Shown here piece after piece: positions 1 through 9,797 of a stretch of DNA of 64,000 nucleotides. Position 1 is the stretch's first letter. The number at the start of each line of letters is the position of its first letter. The notes under the pieces were generated by a model. That model was given only the letters and a program-made list of their open reading frames with translations, had not been told where the DNA came from and did not search any database. The stretch comes from Andrena cerasifolii (Eukaryota; Arthropoda; Insecta; Hymenoptera; Andrenidae): positions 7,502,001-7,566,000 of the forward strand of contig NC_135119.1 in assembly GCF_050908995.1 (NCBI RefSeq). Reading direction: 5' to 3'. Made by a program: the position numbers and the translations under genes.

Positions 1-1534
1 TTGCCATGGGAATCAGGATGTCAGAAAGGCGCGACACGTGGTGGCGGACGTGTTAATCCGCGGGCTAGTCGGAGCATTCTTCTTTTGTTATCGACGCGTC
101 GTCCCGGTGCAAACGATATCCGCTTAAGAATCGAGTTACGAGACCGCAAGCAGCGAGACGAGTACCACTTCTGCGACAAAGTATCGCGTAGAAGGGGGGA
201 GCGGACGGGGTGGCCCTCCGCGTCTCCTTTCTTCTTTCCCTCTTTGCTCTTTCTTGCCGCGACGCTAGCGAGCAGTCGATCGGTCGGTCGGTCGGTCACT
301 GAACCGCCCGCGCCGCCTTGTAGCTCCGTGCCATTCCATCCCATCCTGCCGCGCGATCGAGCCGGTACCGTTACAATCTTGTCCCAGTCTACCTGGAAAC
401 TAATTCGACGACTGCGGCCGAACGGGCTCGCCCCGGCCCCGCTCTTGACGCCCTGGTCCAGCCAGCGCGCCACTCCGACAAAAACGAGGAATTTTATCTA
501 CGCCATTACGCGGCGGACAACCTTGAAATTGCAGCAACGAAAGTACCCCGCGCGGGAGCTGCATTTAATACACTAACGCACGCCCCGGTTCGAAGCCGGG
601 AGGGTGTTCCTTCTCTATCTGTCGCGAGGGCGGGTGAGCTCCGCCAGAGAGGCAAGGATCTCCTGCTACCCTGCTCCTTGTAACTCAGATATTCTCTATT
701 TAACGGTCTGTAACTGATTAGAGACGGTTCTTCGGGGCAAGAGTGGCAGGGCACTTTGCCCCGGCTTTGATAGCGGAGGGTCGAGGCTCCGGAGTGAATT
801 TCAAGAAAAATATGCGTGGTACTCCGTCCGTGGAGGGAATTTGAAATGCTATATATAGGGTTGTAGGGTGTTTCGGTGATAGATGGTGAAAGTTTCGGGG
901 TTTATTCTACACATCTGGAGTAGTTTCTGTAGGAGCTGCAGCAGGTTGGGAGGAAAGTATCCCGGGGAAGAAATTCTGTTCCTCCTCGGCGGATTAGAAA
1001 GAGCCATCCTGCACGCGCAGGGACGCCATCGCCTGGCAAGCTACACCGACGGAAATAATACGGTAATCAGCGCCTCAATAACGAATCCGCCCGCCGATTC
1101 CGCAACGAAATCTCGCCGCGTAGCCGTTCGTAATTATGCGTCGAAAGTTCCGCGTAAACTTTCATCCCCGCGCCACCCCCCCCCCCTTTTGTTTCCACCA
1201 GTCAGCTTCTTATTAACTGGCCTGGTTAGCTCGGCCTTACCCGCGGCGGATACAAACTTTCCGGAAGTCTAACGAGGAAATCTCTTGAAAATTCTAATCT
1301 CGGGGAGATTGTGAAACCGCGCTGGGACATTCTATTTCGTGATCTGGAAATTTTTCCGGATTAAGCTCCTCCGCCCAAGCTTTTCATTGAAACACCTGAA
1401 TGTAAAGCAGCTCGTTAAAGGAAAATCGAGAAAAATCGCTTACTTTTAAACACTGCGAATATCTCTGGAAAAATTCAATATTCTTAAATTACGATTTTAA
1501 GTTATTAATTCTTTCGCGCCAAGCGTCGGATATA
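1..1534. other. GC/CpG-rich non-coding stretch
   Basis: No gene or transposon end is recognised here. ORFs on both strands overlap one another, have no domain signature, and are what stop-poor CpG-rich DNA gives by chance. A short (CGGT)n run lies at about 281-297 and an 11-base C run at about 1176-1186. The base composition falls towards AT just before the element starting at 1535. Confidence 0.5.
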
Positions 1535-1997
1535 AGGTGAATGTCCCAGTTTCTGCTCATGTCCCCAATTCTGCTCATTTCGTATTTTTCTTATTGTTAT
1601 GTGCGTTACGTTTGTGCTGTAGTTGCAACGGAATATTACTAAATTATTTAAACATTTACGCGAGTGTTGCACGAGCTCGGAGCAATACATACATCGCTAT
1701 TTTTCGTGAGCAGAAATACGGACATTTAGAGGATTATATATTTAATTACAAATTACTAATAGTTAAACATCTTGAGATATCTTTCTTAAATAGGTTTTGA
1801 ATTGGTTGGTTTATTATTAAAGAATTAATCATTTACTCTGCAAATTTTCATCGCAAACAAATTTTTTACACCTTCTTTATGACGAGTTACCTCTTAAATC
1901 AGCAGAAATTAGGACATTCACCTTATCCGACGTCCGTAAAATGATCCAAAATGCCAAGCGTTGGATATGTTCGACGTCCACGAAACAATTCCAAAAT
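1519..1997 (+). repeat. Two-unit tandem repeat interrupted by MITE A
   Basis: If the element at 1535-1923 and one TA are removed, the flanks join into a unit beginning GCCAAGCGTCGGATAT. The next unit, from about 1951, begins GCCAAGCGTTGGATAT and continues in parallel (TTCGACGTCCACGAAACAAT against TCCGACGTCCGTAAAATGAT). The pre-insertion site was therefore one of two roughly 42-45 bp tandem units, and the target TA sat in a short palindrome CGGATATCCG. This gives internal support for the element boundaries. Confidence 0.65.
1535..1923. mobile_element. TA-flanked MITE, family A copy 1
   Basis: A 389-bp non-autonomous DNA element. It starts AGGTGAATGTCCC and ends with the inverted form GGACATTCACCT, with TA on both sides (1533-1534 and 1924-1925). 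The left end repeats an 18-bp motif in tandem (TGTCCCAGTTTCTGCTCA at 1542-1559, TGTCCCCAATTCTGCTCA at 1560-1577). A diverged inverted copy lies at 45684-45994. Compared with that copy this one has about 70 extra bases in the middle, containing a further motif-like GAGCAGAAATACGGACAT. The TA duplication and inverted ends suggest a Tc1/mariner or pogo-type transposase acting in trans; no transposase is encoded. ORFs inside it on either strand are artefacts. Confidence 0.8.
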
Positions 1998-2020
1998 ATA
2001 TATATATATGTATATATAGA

Positions 2021-2052
<32 letters not shown>

Positions 2053-2060
2053 TGTGTGTA
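1996..2060 (+). repeat. (TA)n then (TG)n microsatellite
   Basis: An alternating TA tract at about 1996-2018 is followed by an interrupted TG tract at about 2021-2060. It lies just right of the tandem units that carry MITE A. Confidence 0.95.
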
Positions 2061-4420
2061 TTGCGAAAGGGTTAATTAAATTGGCTAGTGCCAAAATGGA
2101 TTCAAAGAAGCAAAAGGGGTAGGTATAAATTACCCTATCGGCTTCCAGGCTTACATAGATCTATCCTGTTTTCCGGAGTTTAATTCCGATTAGGTACTCC
2201 ACTCGCACCGCGTGTTGCACGATCCGATTCGCCGATGTCATCGTCAGGGATATTTTTTCATTACTATTCAGAATATTTTTCTTCACCGTCACCCCAAACT
2301 ACTCCCTGGATCCCCACTGTCGATTGGCGGGAAGGCGTTAAAACCTCTGGAGACCTCTGCAGCATTAACGTGTCCGTGCAGACTCGACCCGTCACCCAAG
2401 CCCCGCTAGTCCCGCAGAGAAGCACAATTCGCGATACTCCAGAATCGCCAGATTGGTGGGCAGACAACAGGCCGAATAATTGATCGCGAAACGATCGATG
2501 TCGTGAATTGATAAGGGGCGATCGTCGGGTTGATATCGCGCGGACGAGCGGGGATGAAAAATGAAAAGGATAGTGGAAGACGGGGGAGGGAGAGTGGAGG
2601 TGGGGCGAGGGGGATATGGACATCGGCGGTGGCGGGCGATGCTGATGGCGGTAGTGTGGGCGTCGGCAGAGCAAGGGGTGGAAAATGGGCTACGGAGGGT
2701 TGTACGAGGCAAGTACGAAGAGGGGGATGGACGCGGTCACCATGGCAACCATGGCTGGGTTTCAGGGCCCCGGCCGATGGTTTGGGTAATGTTCCGCGCC
2801 TTGGAATGGATTTCTCTCGCTCCGCTACCAAATGGGGTTAGTCAGTACTAAGCACACGCCTGTTCTCTCTTTTCCTCCCCCTCCTCCTCCTCCTCGTTTC
2901 TGCCACCCCTCCGCGCCGCTTGTCCTTTTCTTCGCGATATCCCCGTTTATCATATCTTTCTGTATCGTCACGCCTTGAATCGCCGTTATCAATTATGTAC
3001 TCGACGTCCCGTGTCGCCGGGTGCTGGCGGAGAACGATCGCATTCGGCTACCTATACATCATTCGAGTTCCAGCCGTGACGTTTGTTGTCCATTTTACTC
3101 GCTTAGGTAATATTAAGAGACGTTAACAGCGAAGGGACATTCCGGCGATGGTGCTTAATTCGGCATTGGGCAGCGGTATCCTCTTTTATAGCGGCGCTTG
3201 TTATCGTCAACAGAGGATAGAGCGGAACGAGCGGTTTATTGCGACGCCGACTAGCCTCGCCGCTGGTGTTTTAAACTCTTCGGGGGAGGTGGTACGGTTA
3301 ATGTCGGCGCCGATATCGCGAACTCGATAAGGTCAAGATTACCAGGGGCGTCGAAAGTTGTTGATTAAACTCCGCAGGGACTTTGTGAAGGGTCCATTGA
3401 ACGGGTGACAAAAATGGCCCGTTAAACGGGGCGCCGCGGGAAGCTGCAGCGAATCGTCAACGCAGAACTATGACTGCCTGTTTATTTCCCTGGGAGCCCC
3501 GGCGTTGTTTACGCAGCGTCGTTAAGAGTTCTTACGCTCCGGAGCAAATACACAATTTCCCGTAATTACTTAACGATGCTCCCCGAGGGGCGCGGGCAGT
3601 GACGAATTGCGATGTAATTACATTTTACGGTGCAATTGTTACTGATAATAATGCCGTACCCGGTTCTCCGGAAGCTTGTCTCGCTGACTTTTCGACGTTC
3701 GAGTTCCTTCGCCGCTTTGATCCTGTTATCTCTGTTTGCTGAACGGCAAGTCCTCCATACACATTTCCCTTTTCTCGATTCTGACGCCAAGCTTCTGGAC
3801 TATCTACCCGTCGAAACTTTCGCGAGTTACATAGTTGCCTTTCTCCTTTTTGTGTGCTATTGTCGAAGGTCGCCTCGTTAGTAGGCAGATAAATGTCTTG
3901 CGCGCGATAACGAGGAGACATAAGCTTAGGCGCAGGTCATCGAGGTGGGTTCTTCGGGAAGGGTCGTAGTGTTAATTCCTTGCGGAGGATTGCGGCAGCG
4001 CGTTGCAGCGGCATAACGAAATCAGCCGGCGGTGGAGTACGGCTGATATACCGGTCTAGTCATGTACTTGATGGGTTTTCCGCTAACGAGAGTTAATTGC
4101 GGCATAAATATGCCGCTTATGAACGGGTGAAGTGATTACGATAAGCTGGAGAGTCGTAACGGCGCCGCAGCGAAGGAAACACTCGTAAAATCACGAGGGC
4201 AAACAATGAAAACCGATACGCGGTTATCGATGCATTTCGGAAATCTATAAAGCAGGTCAGCGATTTACTCGCTACCCAGTCCCGCCCGACCGTTCGTTAC
4301 TCTCCGGCTGTCATTAGGTACCTACTCGATAACTGCGTGCAACACAGGCGCCTTGGAATTCTTTGAACCGCGTCTGTGCTTTTATATGTACATGTACCTA
4401 AATATCTGTTTTTTTTTTCG
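2061..4420. other. Non-coding stretch, no gene seen
   Basis: GC-rich sequence with shadow ORFs only. A CTC-rich run lies at about 2874-2895. A perfect palindrome with 8-bp arms (GCGGCATA, two-base centre AA, TATGCCGC) lies at 4099-4116 and contains CATAAA, similar to posterior-Hox sites. No transposon ends or splice-bounded exons were recognised. Confidence 0.45.
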
Positions 4421-4950
4421 TTGGAGCCTGATCTAGGAGGGCGCAAACAGAGCAACTAACGTAGAGCGGCAAAATTGGTAGAGGCAGAAAATTAAAATCA
4501 ATAAAAAAGTAAAAGTTTTTGAAAAAGCGGTAAAAAAGTAGGTAATGCATGTTTGAATTTAAATAGTGTCAAATTTATAAATTGTTTTTAAGTCACCCAT
4601 GAGAGTTAGAAGATTTTTTGAAAGTTGAAAATGTTTTTAAAACTTTCTTAATGTAGACATTTTGTGATTTTGTGTTCACGTTACTTCTTTATTGATTTTT
4701 TAAGTAGTTTATAAGCTCTTTTTTAGATTTCAAAATAGGTACCTATCTCCGAGCTATATATTTAATTTTGTTGTTTTACTGTTTATTAAATTTTTATAAA
4801 AAAGCTTCTGTTATAATCAGAAATCTATCAAAAATGATACTTTAAAATATCTACTTATTTATAATTGAATATAAAGTGCGGCAAAAATCATTTTTGCCCA
4901 GAGCGACTGAAGAGATAAATAGACCTATCCCCGTTTTTTCGGTAACATAG
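4421..4950. other. Unassigned AT-rich island
   Basis: About 500 bp of clearly AT-rich DNA in a GC-rich background, bounded by sequence with GCGGCAAAAT on the left (about 4467-4476) and GCGGCAAAAA on the right (about 4878-4887). In this window AT islands are nearly always old transposons, but I find no convincing inverted ends or target duplication here. It could be a decayed element. Confidence 0.4.
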
Positions 4951-6179
4951 GTGCAACGTGGAAGTTTCAAGGGTTTTGGTGAACTTCTTGGAGAGCAAAT
5001 TATCCCCGTGCAAAGCCCGAGTCTGCGAGACCTTCTATTCGGGTGACTGCCAAAACTACCAGCTTAACGCTGTCTATAGTTTCGTTTTCCAATTTAACAT
5101 CGCGATGTTTGAACGGCCCAGGAAAGGTTTCACAACTATTATCCACGGTTCATAACATTTCGCTTGTGTTTGCATTCGTCGGACATTGGTTATCGGAGCA
5201 TTGATAAGTAAACGCGAAGGAAATACTTGCTCGCTTTGCCAGGCATTTGACCTGGATACCTACAGCCAGTTTCTGTCTACTCGCTCTCTTTCTCTCCATT
5301 GCTTTCCCCGCCTCTCCCTTTCCTCCGCCCTTTCGTATACCTTTTTCCTTTACTAGCTGGCGTACACGGGGAGCTTCTGAGCACCTTACACAAGCAACGT
5401 GGCTCGCTGGCGTGCCATGTGTGGTGTTAACGACGGGCATCGATTCTGGTGTCTCAACGAAACGATCACTTTCAATGCAGCACGGGTAATACGTTATAAT
5501 AATAATAACTCCATTAATACCATTTCCCGCGGTATCATAGATTCCTGCAACTCCATTTTCAACCCTTCATTTAGCCAAGAGAATGAATGGGGACGGCCGA
5601 CAATTAAATATTTCACTCGGCTCACCGTTACACGGCTGCCCGGGGATCTCTTTGTTTTGAAATATCCTTACCCATGGTTGCGCGCTCGCCGAGAAACGGT
5701 TTCACTTTCGCGTACCGTAACAGCGACCGATGAATCGCGCCGCAGCTAAGTAAACTAAACCGATCATTGAGTCGCGTAGCTTTTCATCCTTCCGTTCGCG
5801 ATGCTAACGTACACAGTGGCACGACCATGCTCGCGTAACAGCTAGCGGAACATAACAAGAAGGCGGGCAAGACAGATTTTCTTTGCCCAGGAAGTTCTTA
5901 ACAATACAATATCTTAACAATATCTTTTTGTTTCGAGGGCCCCCCAGTACCAGTATTACTCGGTAAACCCGCTTGATGGAGCTATGTATGCAGCGAACCA
6001 ATACTTTAGCGACATTGACCCGTTTACTGGCTCCCTAAGTTCGTTTTTGTCGTTGCTAAATAAGCATGTTACTGACTTTTGAGCAGACAATTAGCGTATA
6101 GTTTATAGTATTTACTCAGTTACGTGTTACCTCCAGAATCTTAACTGATCAGACTCTGTCATTCCTACTGATTATGTAT
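4951..6179. other. Non-coding stretch, no gene seen
   Basis: Ordinary mixed-composition sequence. A (TAA)4-like run at about 5496-5510 is too short and lacks the hairpin seen next to the LINE tails. ORFs on both strands show no domains. Confidence 0.4.
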
Positions 6180-6234
6180 AGTTTGTATGCCATGGGCATT
6201 CCCGTTAATTAATAAATAATAATAATAATAATAA
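6180..6234 (+). mobile_element. LINE 3' end with hairpin and (TAA)n tail
   Basis: The sequence ATGGGCATTCCCGT (6192-6205) forms a 5-bp stem including one T-G pair, with a four-base loop. A (TAA)n-rich tail follows to about 6234. The same order of GGG-loop-CCC hairpin and TAA tail is seen at three LINE remnants elsewhere in the window, two of which still carry the RT C-terminal reading frame. The 5' limit cannot be seen, and the upstream 100 bp has no readable ORF, so this is probably a strongly 5'-truncated copy. Reading this as a LINE is inference from the shared tail. Confidence 0.5.
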
Positions 6235-7755
6235 CATCCCCGATTCTATCGGAGGATCATAATCAGAGGCAAGAAATACTTCCAAGTCCCAACTTCTTTA
6301 GCTTTTAATATTCAAGCGTGTTCGCGCGCTTCTCGGACCTTGAGCATTTTTCATCAAAAACATATTTTGCCTGCGATTTAATTTTATTCTCGCCGCGGCC
6401 GGCAAGTGTGCCGGGCGCAGGAGAGCGGCGGATTGCCAGTCGCTTTGGCTTGAATCGAAGCAGGGAGCTGGATCGGAAGTGGAGGAACGAACGGCACGTG
6501 GGAGCGTGGTCGTGCCAGAAATGGGACAGAAATAATACCGGGACAATCCATATCCCCTGTTTCGATAAAGTCACGGCCGTGCATGTGGTTCAAGGCCGCG
6601 CGCTCGTGGCCTCCGCGACGCGGTCTGACCTCCTCGACGAATTGCAGTTGCGATCGGAGTGTCGGGTTTTAGACGTGACTTGACCTGCCTTAGCCAACAC
6701 TCGCTCGACTCTCGCCCGTGCTACGACCACCTACGTGGCGCGACACCTCCCGCACCGAGTCCCGCTGTCCCTGGATCCTTCCTAATTTTCAGCGGTGTCT
6801 TTGCAACGGTCTGTCGAGAGCACGAGAGCCTACTGACTTGAGTGCAGGAACGCGAGGATTCACTGCCAGCGGCGACAGAAATTGCGTTTCAATTCGAAGG
6901 TGCGGTTGTCCCGTGATAAGCGAGGAATGATGCTTGCCGGGTGATGAATCGTTTTTATTCATCCAACCGCGAATACTAGTACGGACGGGTTTTCGAAGAA
7001 ACAGGTCCCTGTCTACTTGGAGAGCCGTCGGATGGATATATCGGGGTCGCCTAAAGGTTAACGGGACTGAAAATAACAGGCGATAACTTCTTCAATGCCG
7101 TGGCATTCGCTCGAAAAGTAAACAAACACTCGCGCGCACGTAAGTCGCGATAAGGTATCGGCGTGAATTCGCTCGGGGTTTCTGGTATCTGATCATACAC
7201 TCGCGAGGTGTGTTAGATACCGCGGCGAAACGTTCTCGTAATACGTACAGCTTTGATCGTTGACACCAGTGATTCGCACTTTATTGCGCCAGCTGTTGAA
7301 ATTTTGGCTGATTAAAGCTAATCGTTCGGCCAGTGAGACCGAGTAAGCATAGATCGATGTAGCTCCATGTTAAAGTTCATCGGGAATTATCACGACAGTT
7401 GGAATTTTAGGAAACGTCTTAGAATCTTCTACGGGATGTTCGATGGTTTCTCACGATGTCCGCGAAGATGATATACCTGCGAATCTTATTCCCCGGTTCG
7501 AAGCACAACGCTGTCTCTGACGCTGGTCCCTCGCATTTCTTCTAGAGATGCACTGCAAAATCACTAACAGTGGTTTATTACAGTAGTCGCAGAAACGCGA
7601 TCTCGGTCCTGAAAGAAGTAAAATTACGGCCGTGATTTGTTTAACTCGAGTGAATTTGCTTACTGTGATCGTAATTCTTGATCATGATTGAATTATTTTT
7701 TATAAAATACTTCAATATAGTTTGTGTTATAGTCAAAACGCGTTAATGCAGCGAG
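6235..7755. other. Non-coding stretch, no gene seen
   Basis: GC-moderate sequence with several overlapping frames on both strands around 6300-6930 that look like shadows. No promoter, splice-bounded exon or transposon end is recognised. Confidence 0.4.
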
Positions 7756-7757
7756 TA

Positions 7758-8975
7758 GGGGAGACTGGGTATGGTTGTCACGCGGGTAGGGTGTCACCAC
7801 CGCTATAACAAAGCAACTATAAACAATAGGAATGTACTAATAATCCATGGCGACGTGTAAACATGTCGCCGCCTCCTTCCTCCATCATTCAATTCGCTGC
7901 GGAGTCGCATGATGACACGTGTCATTGTTTGCTTTCGTGCGCTCGAAGTAAATTAGACCGTATTTTCTATGAAGTAGGTTATTTCTCAGTATTGACTATA
8001 ATATTGTTTAGGGATTGCAAACCGGTAAATCGGTAAATCGGTTTGAAGCTTTTTTTCACTGATAACGTAGTAGATATCGACGGAATTATGCGCTACTATT
8101 TCTCGCGATCCACCCGCAAATATCGAGAAATACGTATTTCTCACGATCCACCGGTAAATATCGAGAAATACGTAATTTAATAATCACCGGTAAAAATTTG
8201 GCGATTTACCGGTAAAAATTGGATGTATAGCAATGTAGCGCATAATTCCGTCGACATCTACTGTGTTATCAGTGAAAAAAAACTTCAAACCGATTTACCG
8301 ATTTACCGGTTTGCAGTCCCTAATTATTGTTGCATTATTCTCGTAGTTCAGAGTTTTTTTCTAACTTACTGTAATGATTTTTTTGCATTTTTTTAAAAGA
8401 TTTTAATACATGAGTAGATAGGTGGGATTGTTTAACGGGTTGGGTCAAGTTGTCACAGAACATTTGGAAAGAAGAACGAAACAAAACGAGTTATTTTAGC
8501 CGATAAAGAAAAAAATAAAAAAAAGAGAAAAGTATCAACAATTAATAAAGATGACAAAGAAAATGAAGAAGTCTCTGTATTCAGAAAGCAAATCCAGAGA
8601 AATTGGGGTTCAGTGATAAAGTTGTAAACTGTTTGTTAATAACGTTTCTAAGTTTAATTTTGTGTTCAAGACTATAACAGTTATAATTACAATAAAAAAA
8701 TGATATTACTCCTTTAATTGAATCGGCTTTTTATTAATAAACTTAGCTATCCAAATTTGTGACAACCAACTCAGTCTCGAGATATATTGTCACAAAATAG
8801 TTCCTGCAAATAATGTGAATTAGCTCCTAATCTGACAAAATCCACCGGACCAATTTTTATTATAACGTAGGACGTACGTAGTTTATATTAATCTAAGTCC
8901 GAATGAACTTCCCTGCAGCTATAACTCGTAAAAAAATGAAAATAAGAAAATCAGACAACCATACCCAGTCTTCCC
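7758..8975. mobile_element. TA-flanked DNA element, family B, with nested hAT
   Basis: A 1218-bp element with TA at 7756-7757 and 8976-8977. The left end is GGGGAGACTGGGTATGGTTG and the right end is the inverted form (ACCATACCCAGTCTTCCC). The left end repeats GGGTATGGTTGTCAC (7767) as GGGTAGGGTGTCACC (7784), a period of 17. Further motif copies lie inside (GGGTTGGGTCAAGTTGTCAC near 8438, and an inverted GACAACCAACTCAG near 8761). A separate hAT sits inside at 8009-8322, so the original length was about 900 bp. A lysine-rich stretch near 8470-8600 contains stops and is not a recognisable transposase. Confidence 0.8.
8009..8322. mobile_element. hAT-type MITE, TAGGGATTGC family, copy 1
   Basis: A 314-bp fold-back element with arms of about 100 bp. 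Ends are TAGGGATTGCAAACCGG and CCGGTTTGCAGTCCCTA. CCGGT and ACCGGTAAA sites recur near both ends, as expected for hAT subterminal binding sites. The flanks are ATATTGTT and ATTATTGTT, alike if one T has been lost on the left. A second copy at 51636-52412 has a perfect 8-bp duplication, which supports the hAT assignment. It is inserted in the TA element at 7758-8975 and is therefore younger than it. Confidence 0.75.
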
Positions 8976-8977
8976 TA

Positions 8978-9401
8978 CATACATTCATAAATAGTCAACG
9001 TATGCACACACTAATTTGATTGGCTAACGTATTCGCATACACATTATACTTTTTAACTAAAGTGAAGGAAATTGGTTAATTGTTTTTTTTTGATATTTCA
9101 ATTATGCGATTTTTTATAAGCATTTCAGTGCAAATTTTTATGTAAAAAATTAAAATCAATTCTTCAAACTGCAATAATTTCCAAAATTATACGAATTTTG
9201 AGAAAATCCTACGCTAGGTGGAAGATAATATATTCCAGTTTATATATCTTTTTGTATTTCCTTCTCAGACGATCCAGTTATCCCCGTGAGTGTGGGCCAG
9301 TTTTTTTTTGCAGTCCTCCGGGAAGCCATTTTGTCCGCTGCCATTTTGTACAATTTTTCCTAAAAAAAAAGTTTCTAGCAAAATAAAGGTTGCTATAAAA
9401 C
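8978..9401. other. AT-rich spacer, no gene seen
   Basis: About 420 bp of AT-rich DNA between two TA-flanked elements. No inverted ends were recognised. Confidence 0.35.
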
Positions 9402-9403
9402 TA

Positions 9404-9795
9404 CGGTAAACCAACCAGTAATTGACCGCATACCAGTGAATGACCATTAGGCAAAGAAATATAAATTATAAATTATAAATTTAAACATTATTATATGTTT
9501 ATAAAAGGAGTGTAGTTGCACTTTTAATATCCTATATTTTTAGTTACGCGTATTATAAGTACAATTCTTATTAAAAGTATGCGGTCATTTACTGGGCTTC
9601 TACACGTTTTGCATTTTATAATTTTTTTTTTTAAATTACGATAAGAATAAGCAATTATTTTTATAGAAATTTCAAGAAAAATAAATTTAAATGGAATGTC
9701 AACAGTTGTTTTGTTGTAATACATAAATATATTCAAGTATTAATCTCAAAGATCCATAGATTCAACAATTCGGTCATTCACTGGTTAGTTTACCC
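9404..9795. mobile_element. TA-flanked MITE, family C copy 1
   Basis: A 392-bp element with TA at 9402-9403 and 9796-9797. The left end reads CGGTAAACCAACCAGTAATT; the first base was probably G, as in copy 2. The right end, inverted, reads GGGTAAACTAACCAGTGAAT. The left end holds two direct copies of ACCAGTNATGACC-like sequence starting at 9414 and 9432 (period 18). A third copy, CCCAGTAAATGACCGC, lies inverted near 9583-9598. An inverted, about 90% similar copy is at 39190-39550. There is no coding capacity; frames in it are poly-lysine and leucine artefacts of AT-rich DNA. Confidence 0.85.
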
Positions 9796-9797
9796 TA

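Noticed and set aside
580..600. tRNA gene suggested by a perfect box B (GGTTCGAAGCC)
   Set aside because: No box A, D-arm or acceptor pairing upstream; it is a lone GC hairpin.
5496..5510. Further LINE tail at a short TAA run
   Set aside because: No GGG-loop-CCC hairpin precedes it and the run has only four units, so a LINE end cannot be supported.
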